The notes: generated by a model not told the origin, from the letters alone. Counted from the first letter of the stretch, positions 52,297-61,771 are shown. The stretch is 64,000 nucleotides of DNA from Albirhodobacter sp042466415 (GCF_042466415.1 NZ_JAXHCH010000002.1:1984001-2048000), one strand, 5' to 3'. Translations and numbers: made by a program.

Positions 52297-53207
52297 CAGT
52301 CACCGTCCGAAAAATCGAGCCCCATCTCGGTGTAACGTTCCTTGTCGTCCAGCCAATTCGCGCGAACTTTCACCTGCAAGAACAGATGAACCGGGCGGCC
52401 CAAAAATTCCGCCATTTCTTCGCGCGCCGATTTGGAGATCGACTTGATGGTCTCCCCCCCCTTGCCCAACACGATGCCTTTATGGCCATCACGCACGACG
52501 TAAATCAGCTGATCGATACGGGTTGAGCCATCAGGGCGGTCTTCCCACTTTTCGGTTTCAACCGTCATCTGATACGGCAGCTCTTCATGCAGGCGTAGCG
52601 TCAATTTTTCGCGCGTGATCTCCGCCGCGATGTTCCGCATCGGCAAATCCGCAATCTGATCTTCAGGATAATACCACGGGTTTTCAGGAAGTTCGCCCGC
52701 AAGCCATTCGCGCAAATCATCGACGCCGTGGCCGCGCTCTGCCGAAATCATGAAGGTCTTGGCGAAAGGATATTGGCCGTTCATTTCTTCAGTAAGCCGC
52801 AGCAAGGCCTCGGCTTTGACCTTGTCGATCTTGTTGATCGCAAGCGCGACTGGCTGCTCACCCGCACGTTCTTTCAGCGCCGCAATAATCTCTTTCGCGC
52901 CTTCGGTTAAACCGCGATGCGCTTCGATCAAAAGGACAACGATATCCGCATCCGATGCGCCACCCCAAGCGGCGGTCACCATTGCGCGGTCCAAACGGCG
53001 GCGTGGCCGGAAGATGCCCGGCGTGTCCACAAAAACGATCTGGCTTGCGCCGGACATGCAGACCCCACGGATGCGCGCGCGTGTCGTTTGCACCTTATGG
53101 GTCACGATCGAAACTTTCGCCCCGACCATCTTGTTGAGCAAGGTTGATTTGCCAGCGTTCGGTTCACCGATCAGCGCAACAAATCCCGCGCGGGTAGCTT
53201 CAGTCAT
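52296..53207 (-). CDS. era: GTPase Era
   Basis: The 303-residue protein has the G1 motif GEPNAGKST (residues 14-22), G3 DTPGIFRPRRRLDRAMVTAA, G4 NKID and a C-terminal KH domain (GIVLGKGGETIKSISKSARE, then FLQVKVRANWLDDKERY). Era binds the 3' end of 16S rRNA and helps 30S maturation. The start overlaps the rnc stop by eight bases, the normal rnc-era pairing. Confidence 0.97.
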   Translation of the reverse strand: MTEATRAGFVALIGEPNAGKSTLLNKMVGAKVSIVTHKVQTTRARIRGVCMSGASQIVFVDTPGIFRPRRRLDRAMVTAAWGGASDADIVVLLIEAHRGLTEGAKEIIAALKERAGEQPVALAINKIDKVKAEALLRLTEEMNGQYPFAKTFMISAERGHGVDDLREWLAGELPENPWYYPEDQIADLPMRNIAAEITREKLTLRLHEELPYQMTVETEKWEDRPDGSTRIDQLIYVVRDGHKGIVLGKGGETIKSISKSAREEMAEFLGRPVHLFLQVKVRANWLDDKERYTEMGLDFSDGD

Positions 53208-53889
53208 TGGTCGTCTCCAAGCGGGTCAAAAGGGCTTTTGCGGCGGCTTGTTCGGCCTGCCGCTTGGCACCAGCGGTAGCGCGTTCACTCTCACCCGTCA
53301 CGAGTTGCGCCTCAATTGTAAAAACTGGCGCATGGTCAGGGCCCGTGCGCTCGATGATGCTGTATTTCGGGGGCGGAAGGCCGCGTGCCTGCGCCCATTC
53401 TTGCAAGCTGGTTTTAGCATCGCGCGCATCTTCCGCGACGCCGTCGATTCGCTTATCCCACAAGCGCAGCACAAGATCACGCGCTGCTTCAAACCCACCA
53501 TCAAGGTAAACCGCCGCGATCACCGCTTCCATCGCATCGCCAAGCAGGGCTTCCTTGCGACGCCCGCCCGTCATCATTTCGGACCGCCCTAGTTTCAAGA
53601 CAGCCCCTAAATCGATTTGCCTTGCGACATCGGCGCAGGTTTCTTTGCGCACCAATGCGTTGAAACGCGGCGCAAGAAGCCCTTCAGCCGCAGCGGTATC
53701 GGCAAAGAACAAGGCTTCCGACATCACCAAACCGAGGACACGATCCCCCAGAAATTCAAGTCGCTGGTTATCCGGCCTTGTCGGCGTCGAAATGGAGGCA
53801 TGGGTCAACGCCCGAACCAGAAGCTCGACGCTTTTGAAGTCATACCCCAGTCGGGTCATGAACTGGCTTATTTCGATCGCAATTTTCAC
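53200..53889 (-). CDS. rnc: Ribonuclease III
   Basis: The 229-residue protein has the RNase III signature NQRLEFLGDRVLGLVMSEAL (residues 41-60), the second acidic site GDAMEAVIAAVYLDGGFEAA, and a C-terminal double-stranded RNA binding domain from about residue 155 (DAKTSLQEWAQARGLPPPKY). It processes rRNA precursors and structured mRNAs, for example possibly the rplL-rpoB hairpins noted here. It overlaps the DUF805-signal peptidase gene by four bases and era by eight. Confidence 0.96.
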   Translation of the reverse strand: MKIAIEISQFMTRLGYDFKSVELLVRALTHASISTPTRPDNQRLEFLGDRVLGLVMSEALFFADTAAAEGLLAPRFNALVRKETCADVARQIDLGAVLKLGRSEMMTGGRRKEALLGDAMEAVIAAVYLDGGFEAARDLVLRLWDKRIDGVAEDARDAKTSLQEWAQARGLPPPKYSIIERTGPDHAPVFTIEAQLVTGESERATAGAKRQAEQAAAKALLTRLETTND

Positions 53890-54917
53890 TCTACAACCTT
53901 CAGAAAACGGTCAGGGCGCCATGCCCAAAATGCAGCGAGCGACGCACCGCCCGCAGAAAAGACCACCCATCGGACAGGGCCAATGATATGACTTGCAGGA
54001 ACAAACCCCAAGCCGCCGACCGCAGTGGAATAACGGCTATCGAGGGAATTGTCACGGTTATCGCCCAAAAAGTAATACTGACCTTCCGGCACAATCACCT
54101 CATGGGTGTTATCCGCGAAAGCATTTGGCTCGATATCCAATACGCGATAAGCGCGGCCCGATGAAAGCGCCTCCATGGCCTGATGCTTGCTACAGGTGCC
54201 GCCGATCCCGACAGGATCATTTGCGCAGCGGGGCAATGATTTGCCGGGGCCAGCGTCAGATTTCAGCTCCGTCAAGTCGGGCATCGGGCTTTGCACGAGA
54301 GGGTCGCCATTCAAGATAACACGCCCATCACGCATCTGAAGGCGATCGCCGGGAAGGCCGATCAGCCGTTTGACATAGTCCCCACCCGCAACCGGATGCT
54401 TGAAAACAACGACGTCTCCACGCTGCGGTTCGTAGTTCGGGATAGGTGCTGCTAGAATGTAATCTCCCGCGAAAAGGGCGGGCTTCATCGATCCTGAGGG
54501 AATCCAGAAGGGTTGATAGAACCCTCGCAAAATCAGCAAGAGTGACATGCAGCAGACGAACCCGACGCCCCACGCATGGCGGGATTTCCACGTAAATTGT
54601 CCGCGCTGGGTCCGGCTGGACGGTTTTGCCCAAAGCCAGATCAGGACAAGGGCTCCGAACGGCACGCAAAGCAGAAAACACCACAGCCCCGAATAACCCG
54701 CATCGTGCAGTCGGCGTACCGCGAGCGACATCATCACCGGCAACAATAGCCCCGCCAACGCAAAGCTCAGCCGGTGAAACGCGACCTCTTGCGAGAGCGC
54801 GAACTCCAGCCCAGCAACACCGAGCACAAGGACAGAGGTCAACGCGGCCATGCTCCAGAACCTGCGGCGCGTGGCGCCACCGCTCCAGTCAAACACAGCC
54901 GCGATGAGATCCAGCAT
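53886..54917 (-). CDS. DUF805-signal peptidase I fusion protein
   Basis: The 343-residue protein joins an N-terminal DUF805-like membrane domain (residues 1-115, with the typical RRLHDAGYSGLW at 69-80 and three or four hydrophobic helices) to a complete S26 signal peptidase. The peptidase has FWIPSGSMKPALFAGDYI with the catalytic Ser143, and DYVKRLIGLPGDRLQMRDG with the general base Lys183. GDNRDNSLDSR is box E. It lies 4 bases after an ordinary lepB. Either a second leader peptidase or a specialised protease is possible. Confidence 0.88.
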   Translation of the reverse strand: MLDLIAAVFDWSGGATRRRFWSMAALTSVLVLGVAGLEFALSQEVAFHRLSFALAGLLLPVMMSLAVRRLHDAGYSGLWCFLLCVPFGALVLIWLWAKPSSRTQRGQFTWKSRHAWGVGFVCCMSLLLILRGFYQPFWIPSGSMKPALFAGDYILAAPIPNYEPQRGDVVVFKHPVAGGDYVKRLIGLPGDRLQMRDGRVILNGDPLVQSPMPDLTELKSDAGPGKSLPRCANDPVGIGGTCSKHQAMEALSSGRAYRVLDIEPNAFADNTHEVIVPEGQYYFLGDNRDNSLDSRYSTAVGGLGFVPASHIIGPVRWVVFSAGGASLAAFWAWRPDRFLKVVE

Positions 54918-54921
54918 CAGA

Positions 54922-55698
54922 TCAGTCGATCGCCTTGAAGAAGCGATCCATCCGCCACGTCCAGAAGAAGAACAGCGACTTGCCTTCGGACGAGAAGATC
55001 ACACGGTCGGCACGACCGATCAGATATTCCTCGGAGACGTAATCCACGCCACCGCGCGCCGTGGAGAAACGCGAATCCAGCGAATTGTCACGGTTATCAC
55101 CCATGAAGAAGTAGTGTTTCGCAGGAACGGTAAACAGCGGAGTGTCGTCCGCTTCACCACCATTGGTGATGTTAAGGATCGCATGCGAAACGCCGTTGGG
55201 CAGCGTCTCGATCGCGCGCTCTTTCACGCATTGGTCGCCGTTCTCCAACGCCATGCAACGCGGCACCGACCCCGCCGAGCCTTGCGCTTCTTTTGTTTCA
55301 ACGAATGGCGGCTGCTCTGTGATCTCGACCGCGGTGCCGTTGATATACAGCAGGCCACCCTTCACCTGCACCGTATCGCCCGGCAACCCAATCAAACGCT
55401 TGATATAATCGGTGCCCGCGGTCGGATGGCGGAACACGACGACATCGCCGCGTTCAGGCTCGGAGCCCAAAAGACGTCCTTCAATCGGGCAGGCCGAGAA
55501 CGGGCATGAATACTTTGAGTAACCATACGCCATTTTATTGACGAACAGGAAATCCCCGATCAGCAATGTGTCTTTCATCGAACCGGTCGGGATCCAGAAA
55601 GGCTGGAAGAACAAGGTCCGGAAGACCCCCGCGATCAAGAGCGCGTAGACCACGGTTTTGATGGTCTCGACGATGCCTTCTTCGGCCTTGCTGGACAT
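54922..55698 (-). CDS. lepB: Signal peptidase I
   Basis: The 258-residue protein starts MSSKAEEGIVETIKTVVYAL with one N-terminal transmembrane helix. The catalytic Ser40 is in FWIPTGSMKDTLLIGDFLFV and Lys100 in TDYIKRLIGLPGDTVQVKG. MGDNRDNSLDSRFS is the conserved box E. It removes signal peptides on the periplasmic face. The ATG at 55696-55698 follows AGGAATATCAGC; a 20-codon upstream extension is unsupported. It lies directly upstream of the DUF805-linked paralogue. Confidence 0.96.
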   Translation of the reverse strand: MSSKAEEGIVETIKTVVYALLIAGVFRTLFFQPFWIPTGSMKDTLLIGDFLFVNKMAYGYSKYSCPFSACPIEGRLLGSEPERGDVVVFRHPTAGTDYIKRLIGLPGDTVQVKGGLLYINGTAVEITEQPPFVETKEAQGSAGSVPRCMALENGDQCVKERAIETLPNGVSHAILNITNGGEADDTPLFTVPAKHYFFMGDNRDNSLDSRFSTARGGVDYVSEEYLIGRADRVIFSSEGKSLFFFWTWRMDRFFKAID

Positions 55699-55782
55699 GC
55701 TGATATTCCTCGGAAAACTATTGGGCCATTCCTTGGCCCTTAGGGGGGCGCAAGTCAAGGAAAGAGGCAGTGAACAGGCCCA

Positions 55783-56229
55783 TCACCCCCGTCGGCGTGC
55801 GAGGGCCTTCATCTCGTTTTTCGCCCCCATGCCGAAGAACAACCGATTCATCCCGAAGATCACAAGCATATAGAACACGAAGACTGCGCCCGCGATCATG
55901 CGCAACTCAGGATCCCCCATCACGGCGTCCAAGCTCGAGCGGATCTCACCGCCGGCAAAAATAATGAGCGGCACCGCGAGCGCGAGAGAAATTGCCATCG
56001 CGAGCATCGTGGCGACACGCGCAAACCCCCACGCCTCCAAACCGGTTGGCGTGCGACCCGTCGCGGCTGCAAATTTCTGACCTTCAATCATGCCGGCACA
56101 CAGCACAGGAAGGATCCAAAGGATTGTCGCGGAAGGGGCGTAGCCGGTCACGCGTTCAATTGCCCAAAGGCCAACCGGAATGGCGAAGCTGGCGATCAAA
56201 AATACCAGCGCATATCGTGGGTAGCTCAT
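55783..56229 (-). CDS. Four-helix membrane protein, function unknown
   Basis: The 148-residue product is a multi-pass membrane protein with hydrophobic segments near residues 5-25, 35-53, 73-97 and 115-135, and a basic C-terminus (MKALARRRG). It resembles the ABZJ_00895-type family in length, in MSYPRYALVFLIASFAIPVG and in PVLCAGMIEGQKFA, but the match is from memory. It lies between pdxJ (24 bases upstream) and lepB. The ATG at 56227-56229 follows AGGAAATTTG. Confidence 0.7.
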   Translation of the reverse strand: MSYPRYALVFLIASFAIPVGLWAIERVTGYAPSATILWILPVLCAGMIEGQKFAAATGRTPTGLEAWGFARVATMLAMAISLALAVPLIIFAGGEIRSSLDAVMGDPELRMIAGAVFVFYMLVIFGMNRLFFGMGAKNEMKALARRRG

Positions 56230-56253
56230 CAAATTTCCTATCGTAACCAAGCC

Positions 56254-56994
56254 TCAGGCGCGCGCGGCATCCATCAGGTGCCGCATCTGTGCAATTGCAT
56301 TTTCCAATCCCAAGAATACAGATTCGGCGATCAGGAAATGCCCGATGTTGAGCTCGGCAACCTCTTTGATCGCGGCAATTGGGCCAACCGTCTCGAAGGT
56401 TAATCCGTGGCCAGCGTGCACCTCCATGCCCAAAGACGCCGCATAGGCAGCCCCTTTTTGGAGTGCCGCGAGTTCGGCGTCGCGCGCATCAAAACGGCCT
56501 TCCGCGTGAAGATCGCAATACTGTCCCGTGTGCAGCTCGACAACCGCCGCTCCGATTTCGGCGCAGGCTTGGATTTGGGCGGCATCATGGCCGATGAACA
56601 TTGAAACCCGCGACCCCGCTTCCCGTAAGGGCGCGATATAATCCGCCAGTCGCGCGATATCCCCCGCGACATCAAGGCCGCCCTCCGTCGTGCGTTCCTC
56701 GCGCTTTTCAGGCACGATACACACGGCATGTGGTTGGTACTTCAGGGCGATAGATTGCATTTCCTCGGTCGCGGCCATCTCGAAATTGAGTGGGCCGGTC
56801 AACCCATTCATTAACGCCTCGATATCAGCATCACGAATATGCCGACGATCTTCGCGAAGATGCGCCGTGATCCCATCCGCGCCGGCCTGCTCGGCCAAGA
56901 GCGCAGCGCGCAGCGGGTCAGGATAGGCGGAGCCGCGCGCGTTGCGGATGGTTGCCACGTGATCGATATTCACGCCAAGTCGAAGTTTAGTCAT
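56254..56994 (-). CDS. pdxJ: Pyridoxine 5'-phosphate synthase
   Basis: The 246-residue TIM-barrel protein starts MTKLRLGVNIDHVATIRNAR. It has ITAHLREDRRHIRDADIEAL, CIVPEKREERTTEGGLDV, VELHTGQYCDL and EVHAGHGLTFETVGPIAAI, the PdxJ motifs with the active-site His and Glu. It condenses 1-deoxyxylulose 5-phosphate with 3-amino-2-oxopropyl phosphate to form vitamin B6. The ATG at 56992-56994 is chosen because the upstream 13 codons lack family resemblance. Confidence 0.95.
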   Translation of the reverse strand: MTKLRLGVNIDHVATIRNARGSAYPDPLRAALLAEQAGADGITAHLREDRRHIRDADIEALMNGLTGPLNFEMAATEEMQSIALKYQPHAVCIVPEKREERTTEGGLDVAGDIARLADYIAPLREAGSRVSMFIGHDAAQIQACAEIGAAVVELHTGQYCDLHAEGRFDARDAELAALQKGAAYAASLGMEVHAGHGLTFETVGPIAAIKEVAELNIGHFLIAESVFLGLENAIAQMRHLMDAARA

Positions 56995-57081
56995 CTGCTG
57001 CCCCATGATCTGATCCGCCCGACTATGGGCCACCTCGCCAGAAGAATGAAGGGGGGAGTAAAGGGTTGGGAGGGCCGGAAT

Positions 57082-57777
57082 CTAGGTCCGGTCCTCTTTG
57101 CGTTCGGCTCGTTCCTCAATCTTCGCCTCCAGCTTTGCGTGAAGTTTCGCGCGAATTTGGGTGAGGCGCTCTTTGATGCGCGCGCGGCGGCGATTTTGGT
57201 AGGCCGTGATGATAGGTAACGCGAGCAGATAGCACACCACCGCGGAGACAAGCCCGGGCACGATCGACCCAACAAGATAGGGCACGAAGATGTCGTCAAA
57301 GAAGGCCGACAACCCGTGCCATTGGGCCGTTTGATCAGTGAATGCGGCGAAGAAGTTGTGCTTGAGGTCACCCGCGGCATGGATAAAGAGCGAGACAATC
57401 CCATCGCCAGCGTCGGGATCAAGCGGGCCACCATGATGACGCCCCAGAAGGAAGTTCCCGAATTTTGTCGAGAGAACCGCGATGATCGGGAAGGTCACCG
57501 GGTTGCCGAAAAATGTCCCTAGAATGGACGCCAGCACATTTCCGCGGATCAAAAGCGCAATCCCCGCGGCAGTGAAAAAATGCAACCCAAACAACGGAAT
57601 GAACGACACGAACACGCCCGCCGCCACGCCGCGCGCGATACGGGAAGGGTCATCCGGCAGGCGGTGAATCCGGTGGCGGACGTAATGAAACGCGCGCGTC
57701 CAACCGCCCTGCGGCCAGAGCGATTCGCGCAGGACGCGCCCCCAGCTCCGCTTGTTTCGCCGCTTAAAAACCACCAA
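57082..57777 (-). CDS. DUF2062 domain membrane protein
   Basis: The 231-residue protein has a basic N-terminus and the DUF2062 core ARGVAAGVFVSFIPLFGLHF with ILGTFFGNPVTFPIIAVLST. It has about three transmembrane segments (near residues 48-110 and 160-185) and a highly charged C-terminal tail rich in Arg, Lys and Glu. Function is unknown; relatives lie near lipid and glycan genes in other bacteria. It is downstream of rsh by 100 bases and upstream of pdxJ. Confidence 0.87.
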   Translation of the reverse strand: MVVFKRRNKRSWGRVLRESLWPQGGWTRAFHYVRHRIHRLPDDPSRIARGVAAGVFVSFIPLFGLHFFTAAGIALLIRGNVLASILGTFFGNPVTFPIIAVLSTKFGNFLLGRHHGGPLDPDAGDGIVSLFIHAAGDLKHNFFAAFTDQTAQWHGLSAFFDDIFVPYLVGSIVPGLVSAVVCYLLALPIITAYQNRRRARIKERLTQIRAKLHAKLEAKIEERAERKEDRT

Positions 57778-57877
57778 ACCTCCTCATGCCCGAAAGATCG
57801 GGCCGCCCAATCGGGCAATCTGCCTCGCGCTCATTGCCACCATCTCGCGTGAGATCATGACCGCAGGATGGCATTTC

Positions 57878-59995
57878 TCACGGTTTGCGCGTCAAATCCC
57901 TAAATCGCGCCACCTGAGCCACATCGCTTTCAGCTTCCAACGCGGTCAGAAGCATGTGGAGATGTTCCGTATCCCGCAGTTCGGTTTCTACAATGATAGA
58001 GTAGAAATCTGGTTTACGGTCAACGAACTGCATATCCGAGATATTGGCCTTTTGCTGCCCGATCAAGGTGCAGATCCGTCCCAAAACCCCCGCGTCATTT
58101 GCGATCGTGATTTTAAGCGTAGCGGAATACACCGGTGCGTGCCGCCCCGAATGCCAATGTAGATCGACCCAGCGACCCGGCTCGTCTTCAAGCTCCTCAA
58201 GCGCAGGGCAGTCAATCGCATGGATCACAACGCCTTTTCCGCGGTAGGTGATCCCGACGATACGCTCTCCCGGAAGGGGCTGACAGCAATCCGCGCGACG
58301 GAAATTCTGATCAGCCGCAAGCCCGACAACGGCGCGCTGCACCGTCACTTCTTCATGTGTCTGCGTCGCGAGTTCTGGGTAGAGAATTTCAAGAACTTCC
58401 GATGCCGAAAGCTCCGCAGACCCGATTCGCGCCAGAACCTCTGTCTCGTCCTCAAGGCGAAGCGTTTTCGCGGCGGTCCGCAGCGCCTTATCTGTTACCT
58501 TCCGGCCCACATGCTCGAATGCGACACGCGCGAGCTCGGTCCCGAGCTTAACGAAACGCGTGCGGTCTTCCTCGCGCAGGCTCTTTCGAATCGATGCTTT
58601 GGCGCGACCTGTTTGGACGATATCCAGCCACGTTGATTGCGGCCGCTGACCGGCAGCGGTGATGATATCGATATTCTGACCATTTTTGAGGCGTGTCCAA
58701 AGAGGCACACGGATACCGTCCACCTTCGCCCCGACGCATCCGTTCCCGATGCGCGTATGGATCGCATAGGCGAAATCAATCGGCGTCGCCCCTTTAGGTA
58801 GCTTGATCACGTCCCCCTTCGGGGTGAAACAAAATACCTGATCGGAATACATTTCGAGCTTCACGTTCTCGAGAAACTCGTCGTGATCACCCTCATCAAA
58901 GCGTTCGGTCAAGGTCGCGACCCATTTTGCGGGGTCGACCGCAAACGGGTTTTGCGCGCGGACGCCCTCACGGTACGACCAATGCGCAGCAACACCCGAT
59001 TCGTTTACTTCGTGCATCTGTCGCGTGCGGATCTGCACCTCAACGCGCTTGCCATCGCGGCCCGACACGGTCGTATGAATTGACCGGTAGCCGTTGGTTT
59101 TGGGCTGGCTGATATAATCTTTAAACCGCCCGGGCACGGCGCGCCAATGGTGGTGGATCGCGCCAAGAACCCGGTAACAATCCGCCTCGGTCTGGGTGAT
59201 TACGCGGAAACCGTAGATATCTGACAGGCGAGAGAATGAAAGCTGCTTCTCTTCCATCTTGCGCCAGATCGAATAGGGGCGCTTTGCACGGCCAAACACG
59301 TCAGCCTCAATGCCCGCCTCGTCCATTTCTGAACGGATATCTGCGGTAATCTTCGGAATAACGTCGCCAGTTTCCTTTTGTAGATTCACAAATCTACGAA
59401 TAATCGATGTCCGCGCCTCGGGGTTGAGGACCTTGAAAGCAAGATCTTCCAACTCTTCGCGCATCCACTGCATCCCCATTCGGCCAGCAAGCGGGGCAAA
59501 GATCTCCATGGTTTCGCGGGCTTTTTGCGCCTGTTTTTCCGGGCGCATAGAGCGAATTGTGCGCATATTGTGCAACCGGTCCGCGAGCTTCACCAAAATC
59601 ACGCGCAGGTCTTTTGACATCGCCATGAACAGCTTGCGGAAGTTCTCAGCTTGCTTCGAAGCCGCTGAAGAAAGCTGAAGATTGGTGAGTTTGGTGACGC
59701 CGTCCACCAGTTCCGCGACCTCTTTGCCAAACAGCTCCGAGACCTCTGTGTAGGTCGAGCGGGTGTCCTCGATTGTATCGTGCAAAAGCGCGGTGATGAT
59801 GGTCGCATCATCAAGCCGTTGCTCCGTCAAGATCGCGGCGACGGCAACGGGATGGGTAAAATAGGGCTCGCCAGAATGGCGAAATTGGCCCTCGTGCATA
59901 CGAAGGCCATAATCATAGGCACGTCTGATGAGATCAGCGTTGGTGCGCGGGTTGTAGTTGCGAACGAGCGCGATCAGGTCTTCGACGTCGATCAT
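57878..59995 (-). CDS. Bifunctional (p)ppGpp synthetase/hydrolase RSH
   Basis: The 705-residue protein contains an HD hydrolase domain (SGEPYFTHPVAVAAILTEQR and TALLHDTIEDTRSTY, intact), a synthetase domain (DIYGFRVITQTEADCYRVLG, YISQPKTNGYRSIHTTVSG), a TGS domain (VFCFTPKGDVIKLPKGATPI) and a C-terminal ACT domain (ITIANDAGVLGRICTLIGQQ). Alphaproteobacteria usually have one such Rel/SpoT enzyme. It makes and degrades the alarmone in response to starvation. rpoZ lies 27 bases upstream, as in the spoT operon of E. coli. Confidence 0.95.
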   Translation of the reverse strand: MIDVEDLIALVRNYNPRTNADLIRRAYDYGLRMHEGQFRHSGEPYFTHPVAVAAILTEQRLDDATIITALLHDTIEDTRSTYTEVSELFGKEVAELVDGVTKLTNLQLSSAASKQAENFRKLFMAMSKDLRVILVKLADRLHNMRTIRSMRPEKQAQKARETMEIFAPLAGRMGMQWMREELEDLAFKVLNPEARTSIIRRFVNLQKETGDVIPKITADIRSEMDEAGIEADVFGRAKRPYSIWRKMEEKQLSFSRLSDIYGFRVITQTEADCYRVLGAIHHHWRAVPGRFKDYISQPKTNGYRSIHTTVSGRDGKRVEVQIRTRQMHEVNESGVAAHWSYREGVRAQNPFAVDPAKWVATLTERFDEGDHDEFLENVKLEMYSDQVFCFTPKGDVIKLPKGATPIDFAYAIHTRIGNGCVGAKVDGIRVPLWTRLKNGQNIDIITAAGQRPQSTWLDIVQTGRAKASIRKSLREEDRTRFVKLGTELARVAFEHVGRKVTDKALRTAAKTLRLEDETEVLARIGSAELSASEVLEILYPELATQTHEEVTVQRAVVGLAADQNFRRADCCQPLPGERIVGITYRGKGVVIHAIDCPALEELEDEPGRWVDLHWHSGRHAPVYSATLKITIANDAGVLGRICTLIGQQKANISDMQFVDRKPDFYSIIVETELRDTEHLHMLLTALEAESDVAQVARFRDLTRKP

Positions 59996-60022
59996 TCTCG
60001 CGCGTTCGCCCCCGATGCCTGC

Positions 60023-60379
60023 TTACTCGCGACCCTGCGCGTCCATCAAGGCGCGCAGCATCCGCTCTTCAGACATATCATCTTCGCGCGGACGATCAGC
60101 CGTTTCACCGCCCATGAGCAGCGCCATATCATCGTCTTCCGGCTCATCGACCTCAATTTGGGTCTGATTGCTCTCGATGAGACGCTGGCGCAGATCATCT
60201 GCCGATTGCGTTTCATCAGCGATTTCACGCAATGCGCAAACCGGATTCTTGTCGTTGTCACGATCCACCGTCAGCGGAGAACCCGCTGCGACTTCACGCG
60301 CACGATGCGCCGCGAGCATAACGAGCTCGAAGCGGTTCGGGACTTTATCAACGCAATCTTCAACCGTCACGCGGGCCAT
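60023..60379 (-). CDS. rpoZ: DNA-directed RNA polymerase subunit omega
   Basis: The 118-residue protein begins MARVTVEDCVDKVPNRFELV and MLAAHRAREVAAGSPLTVDR, the omega core (residues 1-60). An acidic C-terminal extension with EVDEPEDDDMALLMGGE follows. Omega assists beta' folding and holds part of the ppGpp site in E. coli. It is upstream of the RSH gene, so polymerase subunit and alarmone enzyme are co-expressed. A 98-base spacer separates it from folK. Confidence 0.94.
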   Translation of the reverse strand: MARVTVEDCVDKVPNRFELVMLAAHRAREVAAGSPLTVDRDNDKNPVCALREIADETQSADDLRQRLIESNQTQIEVDEPEDDDMALLMGGETADRPREDDMSEERMLRALMDAQGRE

Positions 60380-60477
60380 GGTCTACTCCAAACGGAATTG
60401 GGGTTGGAGAGGCCTACTTAAGGAAGACTGCCCCTAAAGACAAGCGCCGATTCCCCAGATTCGCGGCCTGCCCCAAC

Positions 60478-61056
60478 TCAAATCGGATGAATTGCATCTT
60501 TTTCCGAAAATGGCAGGGCTGCGATCATATCCGAAATCGCCACGCCTGACACAGGGTCAACATAAGTCGGCGCAATATCAAAAAGCGGTATCAGAACGAA
60601 CGCGCGCTCCATCATGCGCGGGTGCGGAAGGATCAACTGATCGGGGGCGTCCTGCATCTGACGCTCCAATGGTAAATCGCGCCATTTGGCCTGTGTTGCA
60701 ACGTCCGGAAGGATCATGTCGTCCATCGCCAAAAGGTCAATATCGCACCCGCGCGACGCCCAACGCGTCTCCCGGACGCGGCCAAACCGCGCTTCAACTC
60801 GGTGAAACGCCGCTAAAATAGAATGAGGGGGCTGCGCGCTCTTGACCTTTGCGCACGCATTAACGTAATCGGGGCCCGACCCTGCAGGATACGCAGGGGT
60901 TTTATAGAACCGGCTCACTGCCTCCAGCTTCATACCTTCGGCGATCAGTGCCTTTAAGGTAGCGACAAGGGTCTGGGAAGCCGCCCCGGCGGCTGATGGC
61001 AGATTCGCGCCAAGCGCCAAAAGTATAGCGCTACTATCCTTTTCGACAAATTCCAT
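60478..61056 (-). CDS. folK: 2-amino-4-hydroxy-6-hydroxymethyldihydropteridine pyrophosphokinase
   Basis: The 192-residue protein has the HPPK fold motifs AILLALGANLPS, FYKTPAYPAGSGPDYVNACA, VEARFGRVRETRWASRGCDI and LILPHPRMMERAFVLIPLFD, including the metal-binding aspartates in CDIDLLAMDD. It transfers pyrophosphate from ATP in folate synthesis. The ATG at 61054-61056 is preferred; the frame runs 25 codons further into the divergent spacer. No other folate gene is adjacent. Confidence 0.93.
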   Translation of the reverse strand: MEFVEKDSSAILLALGANLPSAAGAASQTLVATLKALIAEGMKLEAVSRFYKTPAYPAGSGPDYVNACAKVKSAQPPHSILAAFHRVEARFGRVRETRWASRGCDIDLLAMDDMILPDVATQAKWRDLPLERQMQDAPDQLILPHPRMMERAFVLIPLFDIAPTYVDPVSGVAISDMIAALPFSEKDAIHPI

Positions 61057-61157
61057 TTTACCCCAATGCGTTGTTAGTGTCCGGGATGAACCCGTCCACG
61101 ACCTAGTAATTTCCGACACCATAAAGAACAAGCGACGGGGCCAGAAAGGACCAAGGG

Positions 61158-61706
61158 ATGTTTTATAAGGACGAACGGCTAGCGCTGTTCATCGACGGGT
61201 CGAATCTATACGCAGCTGCGAAAGCGCTGGGATTTGACATCGATTACAAGCTGCTGCGTCAAGAGTTTGAACGCCGAGGCAAGCTTGTGCGCGCATTCTA
61301 TTATACGGCCCTCTTGGAAAATGAGGAATACTCCCCGATCCGGCCTCTGGTCGATTGGCTGAACTACAACGGCTACCACATGGTGACAAAACCGGCCAAA
61401 GAGTTCACTGATTCGATGGGCCGGCGGAAAGTCAAAGGCAATATGGATATTGAATTGGCCGTGAACGCGATGGAACTCGCGCCGCGCCTCGATCACGCTG
61501 TGCTGTTTTCTGGCGACGGCGACTTCCGCCCCCTTATCGAAAGCTTGCAGCGTCAGGGCGTTCGCGTTTCGGTCGTGTCGACGATCCGCTCTCAGCCCCC
61601 GATGATTGCGGATGAGTTGCGCCGCCAGGCTGATAACTTCATCGAGCTGGACGCCCTGCGCGATGTCATCGGCAGGCCTCCACGTGAAACCGACGGCGAG
61701 GAATAA
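61158..61706 (+). CDS. NYN-domain (LabA/DUF88) protein
   Basis: The 182-residue protein has the PIN-like NYN fold with acidic residues in ERLALFIDGSNLYAAAKALG, KVKGNMDIELAVNAMELAPR and HAVLFSGDGDFRPLIESLQR, the expected metal site of a ribonuclease. Relatives include LabA and other DUF88 proteins. Substrate is unknown, and RNA processing or decay is a reasonable inference. It is divergent from folK and ends in a terminator. Confidence 0.9.
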   Translation: MFYKDERLALFIDGSNLYAAAKALGFDIDYKLLRQEFERRGKLVRAFYYTALLENEEYSPIRPLVDWLNYNGYHMVTKPAKEFTDSMGRRKVKGNMDIELAVNAMELAPRLDHAVLFSGDGDFRPLIESLQRQGVRVSVVSTIRSQPPMIADELRRQADNFIELDALRDVIGRPPRETDGEE

Positions 61707-61746
61707 CTTTCCTGACGCCTAGGTCGAAACATCCCTACAAGACGTG

Positions 61747-61771
61747 AAAGGGGCCTTAACGGCCCTTTTTT
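61747..61771 (+). terminator. Intrinsic terminator after the NYN gene
   Basis: AAAGGGGCC and GGCCCTTT arms (about 61747-61755 with 61761-61768), one base bulged, with a short loop and six T on the plus strand (61766-61771). It lies about 40 bases after the stop codon. Confidence 0.75.
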
